From assembly GCA_964509195.1 (NCBI GenBank), contig CAZDWJ010000013.1, positions 1-64,000 on the forward strand: a DNA stretch of 64,000 nucleotides, given 5' to 3'. Under the pieces are notes generated by a model. That model was not told where the DNA came from and did not search any database. It worked only from the letters and a program-made list of their open reading frames with translations. Origin of the DNA: UBA4802 sp964509195. Its GTDB lineage: Bacteria; Spirochaetota; UBA4802; UB4802. Both the position numbers and the translations under genes were made by a program. Shown here in pieces: positions 36,657 to 45,123 of the stretch (the first letter of the stretch is position 1; every line of letters begins with the position of its first letter).

Positions 36657-37964
36657 CTAATACAATACATACTTTTTATTTCTTCTATCTATCAACTGTA
36701 CGTATTTATATCTGTCGCCCCCAAGGGCATTTTCTAGAAGACGGTAGCCTTCCTTCTGACACCTGTCACACGCATCAAGCGGAATTTCAATACCTAAGCA
36801 TAATGGATTAACCGTTGAAGTCGTTTCAATTTTAAGCACTCCACGGCATTCTTCACATACCATAATCGATTCTAACTGCATCTCGCGTATATTGTCGGTG
36901 TCGTAATAAATTTCTTTTTTACGTACGTCATAATTGCCTGGCATTAGCTTGAATGAAGGTTTTTTACATTCTTCATAGCGTTTCATTACCTGGTCGCATA
37001 GCCGCTTTATATATTTGGTTATCTCTTTATCCTGTGTAAGATCTTTCTGTGAATAATCAGGTTCACGCACATATGAATAATCCAGACCTGCCATTGCAAG
37101 CGTTATACCCAGATTCACATACGGCAGTGCTCCCTGAATAGAGTAACCACCTTCAAGCACTGCTATGTCAGCATTGAGCATTTCAGTGAGTTTAGCATAC
37201 CCTAATGCAGAAAAATTCATGTTGGTAATGGGATCAGAGTAGTGGTTATCCTGCCCTGCAGAATTAATAATCAGATCTGGCTTAAAATCTTTTAAAATAG
37301 GCAGCACCACACGCTCCATTGCAAGCAAAAAACCTTCATCAGAGGTGTTGGGTGGCAGAGGGATGTTAATGGTAGAACCCAATGCGTTTGGTCCTCCCAG
37401 CTCATGGATGGCGCCTGTTCCCGGATACAGTGTGCGCCCATCCTGATGCATGGATATGTACAGAACATCTTTGTCATGCCAGTAAATGTCCTGTGTACCA
37501 TCACCGTGGTGGCAATCAGTGTCAACTATCGCAATTTTTTTTACAGGATAGTGTTCGCGAATATATTCCACCATAACAGCTTCAATGTTAATATTGCAAA
37601 AACCGCGTGCTCCGTGAACCACCTTCATAGCATGGTGTCCAGGTGGACGTACCAGTGCAAAAGATTTGTGTACAGTTTTGGTTAGTACTAGCTCTGCAGC
37701 CTTTATTGTTCCACCGGCAGATATTAAATGCGATTCAGTAGTTACTTTTGCAACATCGGGGAAGCAAAAATGCGTGCGCATGATGTCATCATAGCTTGCA
37801 ATATCAGGCTTATACTGATAAATGCCATCAATGTCAAATACGCCTTCTTCATTGAGCTGGTCAAGAGTGTACAGTAACCGTTCCTCGCGCTCAGGATGCA
37901 GTGGATGTATTGCCCAGTCAAATGCAGGGAAAAATACAACACCCAATGTTGACTTTGCTTTCAT
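36657..37964 (-). CDS. Histone-deacetylase-family (AcuC/HDAC-like) amidohydrolase with C-terminal cysteine pairs
   Basis: 435 residues from ATG 37964, whose ATGA overlaps the hyuA stop; an upstream ATG at 37985 is possible. HDAC zinc and catalytic residues are intact: RPPGHHA, DTDCHHGDGTQDIYW, SAGQDNHYSDP and EGGYSIQG. It removes acetyl or similar acyl groups from lysines, polyamines or small molecules. The C-terminal 70 residues add CEEC and CDRC pairs, a likely zinc-ribbon not found in standard HDACs. Last gene of the lemA-TPM-TPM-hyuA-HDAC operon. Confidence 0.88.
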   Translation of the reverse strand: MKAKSTLGVVFFPAFDWAIHPLHPEREERLLYTLDQLNEEGVFDIDGIYQYKPDIASYDDIMRTHFCFPDVAKVTTESHLISAGGTIKAAELVLTKTVHKSFALVRPPGHHAMKVVHGARGFCNINIEAVMVEYIREHYPVKKIAIVDTDCHHGDGTQDIYWHDKDVLYISMHQDGRTLYPGTGAIHELGGPNALGSTINIPLPPNTSDEGFLLAMERVVLPILKDFKPDLIINSAGQDNHYSDPITNMNFSALGYAKLTEMLNADIAVLEGGYSIQGALPYVNLGITLAMAGLDYSYVREPDYSQKDLTQDKEITKYIKRLCDQVMKRYEECKKPSFKLMPGNYDVRKKEIYYDTDNIREMQLESIMVCEECRGVLKIETTSTVNPLCLGIEIPLDACDRCQKEGYRLLENALGGDRYKYVQLIDRRNKKYVLY

Positions 37965-39640
37965 ATTTTTAGTATTTCCCTGCATTGATGTAGAATTCCG
38001 GGTTTTACCTGGCAGTGTACGCGGATATTTTTACCGGTTGTTTCAAACCCATCTACCATATTGAATGAATAGACCTGTAAAATTTCAATTTCACGTTCTT
38101 TCTCATCAACGCCAATTGATTCTAAGTACTGCATCATATAATTGGTTGCATCCTCTACAGCGTTGTCAACATCGTAGCTTTGTGGTATGCGGATGTTGAC
38201 ATTAAGGTTTGGTACAAGTAGGCGACAACGCTGTGTATCAGCAAACAGTTCAATATCAACAGTAGTGCGTGCTACTGCTGCACCAATAGCATTTGCCACC
38301 TCACAGTACTGTGGTATCTTAACGTTCCATCCAAAACGGTGAGCAATGAGATCTGCAAGTGGTTTTGCCGGGCCGCCAATAAGGTAGATAGTTTTTGGCG
38401 TAAGCACTTTTCCCTTAAGAAATTCATGAATAGTGTACACAGGTCTGGAATTCACCTCCTGTATCATCGCGGTGACTTCATTATGTATGACATCCAGGGC
38501 GTAGTCAATTGCCTGTCTGGCTATAGTTTGAGCAGGCATTCCAGATTTTTTTTCAAGAGCAGATATCCCTTCCTTGGAGCGTGCAGTGTCCTTGAAATGT
38601 ATTGTCCCAATAACATTAAGCGCATCAATGATTGTTGGGTTTTGACCGCCTTCGGCCATTGACATACCTAAGCGCTGTGGACCGGCAGTAACCGTAGTGC
38701 CATCCACCTTTATAGCTGAGTCCCCACCAATACCTATTGACTTTGTTTTAAGTGAACGCACCAGCGTATTATGGCTGTTAAGCCGTATGCCATCCTTTTC
38801 AATCAATGGGGCGCCATCAGCAAAGATGGCTATATCACAGGAGGTGCCACCAATATCAAGCATCACTGCGTCTTCAGTAATATTGCACAGCGCCATGGTG
38901 CCAATCACGCTTGCGGCAGGCCCTGATAGGATTGATTCCACAGGGACAGAGCGGGACACGTGCAGCGGGATAGTTCCTCCATCAGCTTTAAGTATATTAA
39001 CCGGAGCTATCACCCCAAAAGCTTTAAGGCTTTCTTCTATAGCATAAGAAAATTTATTGTACAGGCGCCATGCCGCTGCGTTGTAGTATGCTGTTGCAAT
39101 ACGTCGTGGGAAGTTGAGATTACCGGATAGGGTGTGCCCCACACTGATAAAGTCGGCATCGGCAATTTTTTGCCGTATATACTGTTCGTGAACGGGATTA
39201 CGGGTTGAAAATTTTGAAACAACTGCAAATACTTTTATGCCTTTCTTGCGACATCTCTTTATGGCTTTTTCAAGCTGGTGTATGTTGAGCAGAGTTATTT
39301 CAGTGCCTCTGTGATCAATCTGGCCGTCGATGATATAGTAATGTGTGCCAATTGAGTAGTGTGAAGGATTAATGCCAGGGCCGCCTGATACAAATATGCC
39401 CACTTCTTCGCATTTATTTTCAATAATTGCATTGGTGGTAAGTGTAGTGCTTAAATTAACGCGCTTGATGTGTGAAGGATCAATTCCTGATAGAACATTC
39501 TGAAATGCCTTGTTGATACATTCTAAAAGGTTGTGGTGTGTAGTTAAAACTTTAGTGTGTGCAACAACGCCCGACTTATGTATAATTACAGCGTCAGTAT
39601 GAGTTCCACCTACATCAAGTCCTAAGTACATACTTATCAC
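37961..39640 (-). CDS. Hydantoinase/oxoprolinase A family protein
   Basis: 559 residues. Actin-like ATPase fold: LGLDVGGTHTDAVIIH (phosphate 1), LSTTLTTNAIIENK, MLDIGGTSCDIAIF (phosphate 2), KSIGIGGDSAIKV and IYLIGGPAKPLADL. HyuA proteins normally pair with HyuB for ATP-dependent ring opening or carboxylation; no HyuB is nearby. This shorter form (about 560 against about 690 residues) lacks part of the usual C-terminus. Start GTG 39640 overlaps the TPM stop (GTGA); ATG 39631 is an alternative. Confidence 0.85.
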   Translation of the reverse strand: MISMYLGLDVGGTHTDAVIIHKSGVVAHTKVLTTHHNLLECINKAFQNVLSGIDPSHIKRVNLSTTLTTNAIIENKCEEVGIFVSGGPGINPSHYSIGTHYYIIDGQIDHRGTEITLLNIHQLEKAIKRCRKKGIKVFAVVSKFSTRNPVHEQYIRQKIADADFISVGHTLSGNLNFPRRIATAYYNAAAWRLYNKFSYAIEESLKAFGVIAPVNILKADGGTIPLHVSRSVPVESILSGPAASVIGTMALCNITEDAVMLDIGGTSCDIAIFADGAPLIEKDGIRLNSHNTLVRSLKTKSIGIGGDSAIKVDGTTVTAGPQRLGMSMAEGGQNPTIIDALNVIGTIHFKDTARSKEGISALEKKSGMPAQTIARQAIDYALDVIHNEVTAMIQEVNSRPVYTIHEFLKGKVLTPKTIYLIGGPAKPLADLIAHRFGWNVKIPQYCEVANAIGAAVARTTVDIELFADTQRCRLLVPNLNVNIRIPQSYDVDNAVEDATNYMMQYLESIGVDEKEREIEILQVYSFNMVDGFETTGKNIRVHCQVKPGILHQCREILKI

Positions 39641-40467
39641 CAGCTTCCAGATGCACCACCGCCGCCAAAACTGCCGCCACCGCCACTAAAACCACCACCC
39701 GATGAAAAACTCCTGCCCGAAGAAAAACCTCCGCCGGAATATCCACCGCCTCCGTGTGGCAAAGATGCAATGATGATGCCAGCAATAAAGCCTATCACAG
39801 CTAACATCACTAGTGCAGGAAAACCAAACCCAAAGAAAGCACCTGTAATGGGAAGCACTATCGCGCCAATTATTGCGCTTATAAAGCGCCCAAATGCACT
39901 GATAAACATCATGACAATAAATGCAATCCAGATAAATGTGGCATAGTCAGGTGCAGCTTTTTGCGGCTTTAGGCTGTTTGCATCAAATTTACCTTTTACA
40001 ATGTCAACGATTGCGTCAACGGCTTTTGAAATGCCGGCATCGTAATCGCCATTTTTAAATTCAGGGATAATAATATAATCAATGATTCTGCCAGCAAGAA
40101 GGTCGGTTAGGGTTTCTTCTAAGCCTTTGCCAACCTCAATGCGCACCTTGCGGTTATCACGCGCAACTAAGATAATCACGCCATTATCCAATCCCTTTTG
40201 CCCAATCTTCCATTTTTCGGCAAGTCGTATTGAGTAGCTTTCAATATCTTCATGGCCAATAGAAGGTACTGTTGCTACCACCACTTGTGTTGAATCTTCT
40301 TTTTCAAGTTGAGTCAATTTTACTTCTATATCTGCTTCAACAGAATCTGAAAGTATATTGGCATAGTCATTAACGTGCGCTTTTAATGGTGGTATATCAA
40401 CAATCTCCTGGGCAAAGACTCCGGAAACTATCGCACAGGCTACACAAAGTGTTGCAAGCAGTCTCAT
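39637..40467 (-). CDS. Secreted TPM-domain protein with Gly/Ser-rich tail
   Basis: 276 residues. Signal peptide (MRLLATLCVACAIVSGVFA), then the TPM_phosphatase domain (about 30-150: HVNDYANILSD, TQVVVATVPSIG, GQKGLDNGVIILVARDNRKV, IEVGKGLEETLTD). Two membrane helices (about 175-240) and a tail of SGGG/FSGGG repeats ending ASGSW, as in E. coli YgcG relatives. TPM proteins sit with LemA in many genomes and are linked to membrane quality control; the biochemical role is unclear. Four-base overlap with the preceding gene. Confidence 0.85.
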   Translation of the reverse strand: MRLLATLCVACAIVSGVFAQEIVDIPPLKAHVNDYANILSDSVEADIEVKLTQLEKEDSTQVVVATVPSIGHEDIESYSIRLAEKWKIGQKGLDNGVIILVARDNRKVRIEVGKGLEETLTDLLAGRIIDYIIIPEFKNGDYDAGISKAVDAIVDIVKGKFDANSLKPQKAAPDYATFIWIAFIVMMFISAFGRFISAIIGAIVLPITGAFFGFGFPALVMLAVIGFIAGIIIASLPHGGGGYSGGGFSSGRSFSSGGGFSGGGGSFGGGGASGSW

Positions 40468-41123
40468 TGATTATCACCAATTATTATATTTTTAAGCTCA
40501 TCTACGTCATCTGCCCTGCAGGGATATTCTTTTGCAAGTCGTGTAGCTATTGTTTCAATGGCTGTGCATAAAGCTGGCACAAACTGCTTTTGCTTTATTC
40601 CATCAATAATTATCTTTACACAGCCCTGCCAGAATTCAGGTTCAATCTTTTTATGTGCGTCTTCATCAGCAAGTATCCACACCTTCTTTTCCAGAAGCGT
40701 TATGTACACCAGCACACCGTTTTTGTCGGCAGTTTTATACAGGCCATTTTTGTAAAATGCCGTAATAGCAGCTTCACGCACTTCTGCTTCCACTTCGCGG
40801 GGGTTTAGAAAAAGGCGTGTTAAAAAAATACTTTTGGCGATAGTTACTTTAAAAATGAGAAACAGCAGAGAGAAAAGCACAATAAAAATCCACAGATTGT
40901 CTCTGTGAAAGTAAAAAAGCGGTGCTATGTAGTAGGTAAGCGCAATAGCAAACGGAAGCGAAAGTAGTGCTGATGCATATATGCTTGCAAGCGGGTAATG
41001 ATAGCTTGCGTTAACAATCATTGGGACTATCTCTGCTGATGTTTTTTTCTCAGCTTTCTTCACCGCATCAATGATGCACTGAGCATCCGACTGAAAGACA
41101 ATTTTGGCAACAAGATCTTTCAT
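40464..41123 (-). CDS. Membrane TPM-domain protein
   Basis: 219 residues. A short N-terminal TPM segment (AVKKAEKKTSAEIVPMIVNA) is followed by two membrane helices (about 45-110), then the second part of a TPM domain (AAITAFYKNGLYKTADKNGV, LVYITLLEKKVWILADEDAH). This matches the COG3762-type partner usually found beside secreted TPM proteins and LemA. Fourteen bases separate it from lemA. Confidence 0.8.
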   Translation of the reverse strand: MKDLVAKIVFQSDAQCIIDAVKKAEKKTSAEIVPMIVNASYHYPLASIYASALLSLPFAIALTYYIAPLFYFHRDNLWIFIVLFSLLFLIFKVTIAKSIFLTRLFLNPREVEAEVREAAITAFYKNGLYKTADKNGVLVYITLLEKKVWILADEDAHKKIEPEFWQGCVKIIIDGIKQKQFVPALCTAIETIATRLAKEYPCRADDVDELKNIIIGDNQ

Positions 41124-41136
41124 TGGTAACTATCGC

Positions 41137-41724
41137 CTACTCAAATGAAACTTTGGGTGCTTGCTTTGCACCCTCTTCAGCTTTGAAGTACTCTTTACGC
41201 TCCAGGTGAAGCAGAAGGCTGTTGGTTATGTTGTACGGAAAAATTCTGATTGATGAATTAAATTCCTTCACCGCTTCGTTGTAGCGCTGGCGTGCCACGT
41301 TTATGCGGTTTTCGGTACCTTCAAGCTGGTGCATAAGATCGGCAAAGTGTGCATCAGCTTTTAGGTTAGGGTAGCGTTCAATAACTACCATGAGGCGTGC
41401 CAGTGCGCTGGAAAGCTCACCCTGAGCAGCCTGAAATTTTGCAATAGCTTCAGGGTTGCTTAAATCTTTGGGCGATAGTTGAACCGAAGTAGCCTTTGCC
41501 CGCGCTTCAATGACGGCCTGCAGTGTCTGCTTTTCATGCGCCGCATAGCCCTTAACAGTGGCCACCAGGTTTGGGATAAGGTCAGCCCTTCGCTGCAGTG
41601 CCGATTCAAGATCGCCGTATGCTTTAAACACTTCTTCTTCCTGCATCTGAAGCTTGTTATATCCGCATCCTGTAAATGCTATCAGCGCAATAATAAGTGG
41701 GAGTATGTAGGAAATTTTTTTCAT
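41137..41724 (-). CDS. lemA: LemA-family lipoprotein
   Basis: 195 residues from ATG 41724, preceded by GGAGG (41730-41734); the in-frame extension to 41808 has no ribosome site. Signal peptide with lipobox FTGCGYNKLQ. LemA core: EVFKAYGDLESALQRRADLIPNLVATVKGYAAHEKQTL, VIEARAKAT, YPNLKADAHFADLMHQLEGTENRI, and RQRYNEAVKEFNSSIRIFP. A mostly alpha-helical envelope protein of uncertain biochemical role that co-occurs with TPM proteins and HtpX-like proteases. First gene of the operon. Confidence 0.93.
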   Translation of the reverse strand: MKKISYILPLIIALIAFTGCGYNKLQMQEEEVFKAYGDLESALQRRADLIPNLVATVKGYAAHEKQTLQAVIEARAKATSVQLSPKDLSNPEAIAKFQAAQGELSSALARLMVVIERYPNLKADAHFADLMHQLEGTENRINVARQRYNEAVKEFNSSIRIFPYNITNSLLLHLERKEYFKAEEGAKQAPKVSFE

Positions 41725-42110
41725 AAAACCTCCGGATTGAAAATTAAATAGTGTAAACGATGCTAAATTTGTATCAAAACAACTTTTGAGATAGCTCCAT
41801 TTGTACATGATTTAGAAAACTACCAAAAGAAACAACAGAAAAAAAAAGGTACACATCAAAGAAAAGAATGTCAAGAATAAAAAATGATTTATTAAGGAAA
41901 GTGATAAGTGCACACTTTACATTCAGTGTTCATCCGAGTGATGTAATACAACCCAGCTAACATAGAATACAAAAAGGAAAAAAGGAAAATGAAAGCAAAA
42001 AAATCAGCATAACTCTGCGCATTCATCGATCACAGCATGAGCTTATCCATACATTACCCATAATACACAAATGAAATCTTAGAATAGTATATTTTAGATT
42101 GCATATGCAA
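41725..42110. repeat. Gene-free spacer with a degenerate CACGCAGAG-type repeat
   Basis: 41960-42046 aligns loosely with the repeat at 48665-48758: the purine-rich middle (AAAGGAAAAAAGG) is followed by AACTCTGCGCATTC and by GCATGAGCTTATC, compared with AACTCTGTGTTCTC and GCGTGAGCTTATC in the better copy. Nothing else seen in the stretch. Confidence 0.4.
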
Positions 42111-42524
42111 TCAGGAAAGATAGTGCTCTATTTCTCGTATTAAAGTATCAAAATCATCTATGCCGTGAATGATGTTATCTATCAATAGTGAGTCATCTGT
42201 TATCCAGTAGCGGTGAATAAGGCTGTTTCTAAAATCAAAAAAGGGTTTAATTTTTTAAAAAGATTGTCTGAAATTATATCGTTTTCTTTAGCTTTAATTA
42301 TAGTATCAATATAATCTGAAACTGCTATCCCTTTATGTCGTGCCAATATATGGTGCAATATGTTGGAAATTGCTTCAGCTATCTCGATTAATATGTATTT
42401 AGCAGCTTTCATGGGGATAGAATTGGGGACAAGCTCGTGGTTATCTATAAGCACACGAAGTTCAGTGGAATTTTTTTTTGATTTCAAAGAGGTAGCTTTT
42501 TATTTTAGTGGTGTCAATTTTCAC
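42111..42524 (-). pseudogene. hepT: HepT-like (DUF86, HEPN) toxin gene broken by two frameshifts
   Basis: Start GTG 42524 with GAGG upstream. Frame one reads VKIDTTKIKSYLFEIKK; at an A9 tract (coding strand, 42471-42479) a one-base shift leads to NSTELRVLIDNHELVPNS and on through KAAKYILIEIAEAISNILHH; at a T6 tract near 42240-42245 a compensating shift gives DFRNSLIHRYWITDDSLL and ends EIEHYLS at TGA 42113. The HEPN ribonuclease motif RX4H (RNSLIH) followed by RYW is intact. Reconstructed length is 137 residues, normal for HepT. It is dead as written, unless both shifts are sequencing errors. Confidence 0.75.
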
Positions 42525-42918
42525 GATAATACCTCGGCAATTAATCCTTCGCATTCTCTGTATTTTAAAGAATAACGTTCCATAAAATCTGCCCGTATAT
42601 AAGGATTTTTGTCAACAAGCACTATCCCTTTATCAAATACATTTTAAGATAAAGAAGTGAGAACAGGTTTCCATTGTAAGGGATTTGGTTAATTATGCGA
42701 ATATCAAATGTATCGGCAGGTATGCCGGTGTTAGTGTATAGTTCATATTTTAAATCGGATGACAGTTCAAATGGATTTTGATAATCAGTAGCATAAACAG
42801 CAATATCAATATCATTATATGTATCAGAATTAGCTGCCGAACCATAAAGGTAGGAAAACACAACGTGTGGGTTGAGTTCCAGTATTTTTTTAACTTTGTG
42901 TAATATTTTAGAAATCAT
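42521..42918 (-). pseudogene. mntA: MntA-like nucleotidyltransferase antitoxin gene with one frameshift
   Basis: From ATG 42918: the nucleotidyltransferase motif YGSAANSDTYNDIDIAVY (GSX9DXD) is intact. The frame stops at 42622, but a one-base correction at the TTT tract near 42637-42640 (T3 where T4 is expected) continues it with FDKGIVLVDKNPYIRADFME and ends LIAEVLS at TGA 42521, overlapping the hepT GTG by four bases. MntA AMPylates and silences HepT in intact systems. Gene order, overlap and both motifs identify a decayed MntA-HepT pair. Confidence 0.75.
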
Positions 42919-43314
42919 GAGTAAAGTTTTCCTGCAATTACAATAACAAGTAAAAAACTACAAAATTTTATGAAAAAATCAAGAATTATTATAAAAGATG
43001 GCTCAAATAAGTTTTTCTCTCCACAATATAAAGCACACTTAACCAGAAGAAAAATGTATCATGTTTAGATTGCAGAGTACACAGATAAAAAGAGTGAAAG
43101 GGAAGTTCGGTGAAATCTCCTAATCTCAGTGTGCTTTGGGCCAGATAAAATATGTATCGCATAGAGGACTGCATAGAAGTGTACAAAAACTATGGCAAAT
43201 TATGCTTTCAAATTTGTAATTTCTTATTACATTGAAGGGTAAGAAATTGATAAAATTATGTAAGTGTAGATTGTAATGAACTATCATACACTATTCAATA
43301 GGAATTTAAAAATC
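42919..43314. repeat. Spacer with a degenerate repeat copy
   Basis: 43070-43140 carries GCAGAGTACACAGATAAAAA and, further on, AATCTCAGTGTGCTTTGGG, which look like the two halves of the CACGCAGAG repeat. No gene recognised in the spacer. Confidence 0.35.
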
Positions 43315-43663
43315 ATGAAAATGGGTACAATTGAAGAAAGAAAAGTATTATTGAATGTAGAATTAAAGAAAATTATTGATATTCTGGTACGTGAATATGT
43401 CCCTGAAAAAGTAATACTATTTGGTTCTATGGCGCACGGTAATATACATGAATATAGTGATATAGATTTATTGTTCATAAAAAAACCACCAACGCCCTAT
43501 CAATAGAATAATGGAAGTAACGCAAATTATTAATCCATCATTAGGGGTTGATTTGTTTGTGTATACTCCTGAAGAATTTGAAATTATGATAACTAAAAAA
43601 TATACTTTTATGTATAGTATTATTAAAAATGGCAAAATAATTTATGAAAAAAGAAACAGCTAA
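43315..43663 (+). pseudogene. Nucleotidyltransferase antitoxin gene with frameshift
   Basis: From ATG 43315 the protein has the MNT motif VILFGSMAHGNIHEYSDIDLL (shown in parts: FGSMAHG, SDIDLL) and stops early at 43506. A frame change near 43500 restores RIMEVTQIINPSLGVDLFVY, TPEEFEIMITKKYTFMY and NGKIIYEKRNS ending at TAA 43661, as in MNT-type proteins of HEPN/MNT pairs. A HEPN start follows at once. Decayed antitoxin. Confidence 0.65.
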
Positions 43664-43694
43664 ATGGATCAAAATTGCCACTGAAGAATTATAG
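43644..43694 (+). pseudogene. HEPN-domain gene remnant
   Basis: ATG 43644 encodes MKKETAKWIKIATEEL and then TAG. This is the typical N-terminus of HEPN-domain toxins (MKxETxxWIxxAEEDL), cut off after 16 residues. It overlaps the end of the nucleotidyltransferase, as in intact pairs. The rest of 43695-44003 has a partial repeat (ATATCACGGCAACACAGAG, 43773-43791) and an AT-rich hairpin near 43796-43816. Confidence 0.55.
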
Positions 43695-44003
43695 ATCTCA
43701 TAATATACTGGATTTTAAATACATTATTATCCTTATACCTATTAGCCCGCACTCTGCGAGAAGAAAAAGAAATATCACGGCAACACAGAGAAAAAATTAA
43801 AAAAATTTTTAATTTTTTGCTACATACGCGTTTTTTATATAAACGTGATTATGAGATGTATTGAGTAATTAATTCAGGCGTGGCTATTTTTGCATTATTG
43901 ACGTGTTTATCTCAGTAAATCTGCAAAAATATAGCGCTACATCTGTAATGCTTGACATTTCATAGTAATCGTGATATCATTCTATTTGGAAGGAGATAAA
44001 AAA

Positions 44004-44678
44004 ATGAGCATGCATCTTTCAGCTGATGTGTATGATATTTTTGAAAAGGCTTTTCAGGGCAAAAATGAAGCAAAAAAGGTAATGTATGCAATTGAAGAGG
44101 CAATTGTGAGCACAGTACACGACACATGGTACAAAACAAAAGAAGAGTTAAAGGCCGAAGTTTTAAACCATTATGCCACAAAAGCTGATTTACTGCAGTT
44201 ACGTACTGAATTGCTAGCCGAGATGAAAAAAGACAAAGAAGAGCTATTGGGAATAATGAAGCAGGACAAGGCGGAGCTATTAGGGATAATGAAACAGGAT
44301 AAAGCTGAGTTATTGGGAAAACTTGAAGCGCTATATGAGAAGACGGAGAAGGATAAGACTGAACTATTAGGAATAATGAAACAGGACAAAGCTGAACTAT
44401 TGGGAATAATGAAGCAGGACAAAGCTGAACTATTAGGAATAATGAAGCAGGACAAAGCAGAGCTATTAGGAATAATGAAACAGGATAAAGCTGAACTACT
44501 AGGTAAGTTTGATGCATTATATGAAAAAACTGAGAAAGATAAAACTGAACTTACTCTTAAGATGGAGAAATTGGATAAAAAATTCAGTATGTATTTTGCT
44601 GTAATGATTTTTGCCATTATATTCCTTAATCAAAACGCACTTGAATTTATTGCTAAAGTTTTAGGGTTAATAAGATAA
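44004..44678 (+). CDS. Hendecad-repeat coiled-coil protein with C-terminal membrane anchor
   Basis: 224 residues from ATG 44004 (GGAAGGAG 43988-43995 upstream). N-terminal helical region (about 1-75), then a repeat coiled coil (83-184) made of 11-residue units GIMKQDKAELL: two copies, an 18-residue linker GKLEALYEKTEKDKTELL, four copies, and a second linker GKFDALYEKTEKDKTEL. A hydrophobic helix (about 195-215) ends the protein. Similar in plan to DUF1640-type coiled-coil proteins with a terminal helix, but I cannot assign a family firmly. It is intact amid broken genes, so probably selected. Confidence 0.65.
   Translation: MSMHLSADVYDIFEKAFQGKNEAKKVMYAIEEAIVSTVHDTWYKTKEELKAEVLNHYATKADLLQLRTELLAEMKKDKEELLGIMKQDKAELLGIMKQDKAELLGKLEALYEKTEKDKTELLGIMKQDKAELLGIMKQDKAELLGIMKQDKAELLGIMKQDKAELLGKFDALYEKTEKDKTELTLKMEKLDKKFSMYFAVMIFAIIFLNQNALEFIAKVLGLIR
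44250..44555 (+). repeat. 33-base in-frame tandem repeats
   Basis: Six copies of a 33-base unit (encoding GIMKQDKAELL) in blocks of two and four, each block followed by a 54-base unit. Third-position differences between copies (for example GAGCTATTGGG and GAACTATTAGG) show partial divergence. Such arrays can change copy number by slippage without breaking the frame. Confidence 0.85.
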
Positions 44679-44686
44679 AAAATATA

Positions 44687-44778
44687 TCACGCAGGGAACG
44701 CAGAGTACACAGAGGGAGAGAGAAGATAAAGCTCTATAATTTTCGTGCTCTCCGCACCCTCAGCGATCTTTGCGTGAG
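44687..44778. repeat. CACGCAGAG-type intergenic repeat, copy 1
   Basis: Left half TCACGCAGGGAACGCAGAG and then TACACAGAGGGAGAG; right half GCTCTCCGCACCCTCAGCG and then ATCTTTGCGTGA. The halves are imperfect inverted repeats separated by about 35 bases. Same family as copies at 48665-48758 and 48769-49107. Confidence 0.75.
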
Positions 44779-45043
44779 GTAAAAAATACTGCCATTCAAT
44801 GAATACAAAAACCGTCTGGGAATACTCAACTATTTTTAAAAATTAAAAAAAAAGTGTTTACATGCACTTGTTTTTTTGCACTTATATTAGTAAATTGTTG
44901 TAATTAATCACAGATAATACTTATATTATTTGTGTACCAGTTCTTTATAAAAATGTTTTAACTAACGCTCCTGCCTGCATTTATGTATATACAAAAGTTA
45001 AAACTGCTTTGTTCATTAGACTTATTTAGGTGAGTGTATAAAT

Positions 45044-45059
45044 AAGTGAGTGCTCACTT
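45044..45059. promoter_or_regulatory. Palindromic candidate operator
   Basis: AAGTGAG-TG-CTCACTT is a perfect 16-base palindrome in the 445-base spacer, 65 bases before the lipoprotein ATG. TATAAA (45037-45042) directly precedes it and could be a -10. The symmetry and core resemble TetR-family operators; no regulator gene is adjacent. Confidence 0.45.
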
Positions 45060-45123
45060 TTAATGATGTTTAGAAGTGACAGGGGCTTAGAGAATCATTC
45101 ACATAAAATTATGGAGGAAGATC

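Noticed and set aside
44250..44555. Regular 33-base repeats resembling a CRISPR array
   Set aside because: No unique spacers; the units are in frame and encode a coiled coil within an intact gene with a ribosome site.
44171..44617. Long minus-strand ORF across the tandem repeats
   Set aside because: Low-complexity serine/cysteine protein that mirrors the repeats of the real gene on the other strand; no ribosome site.
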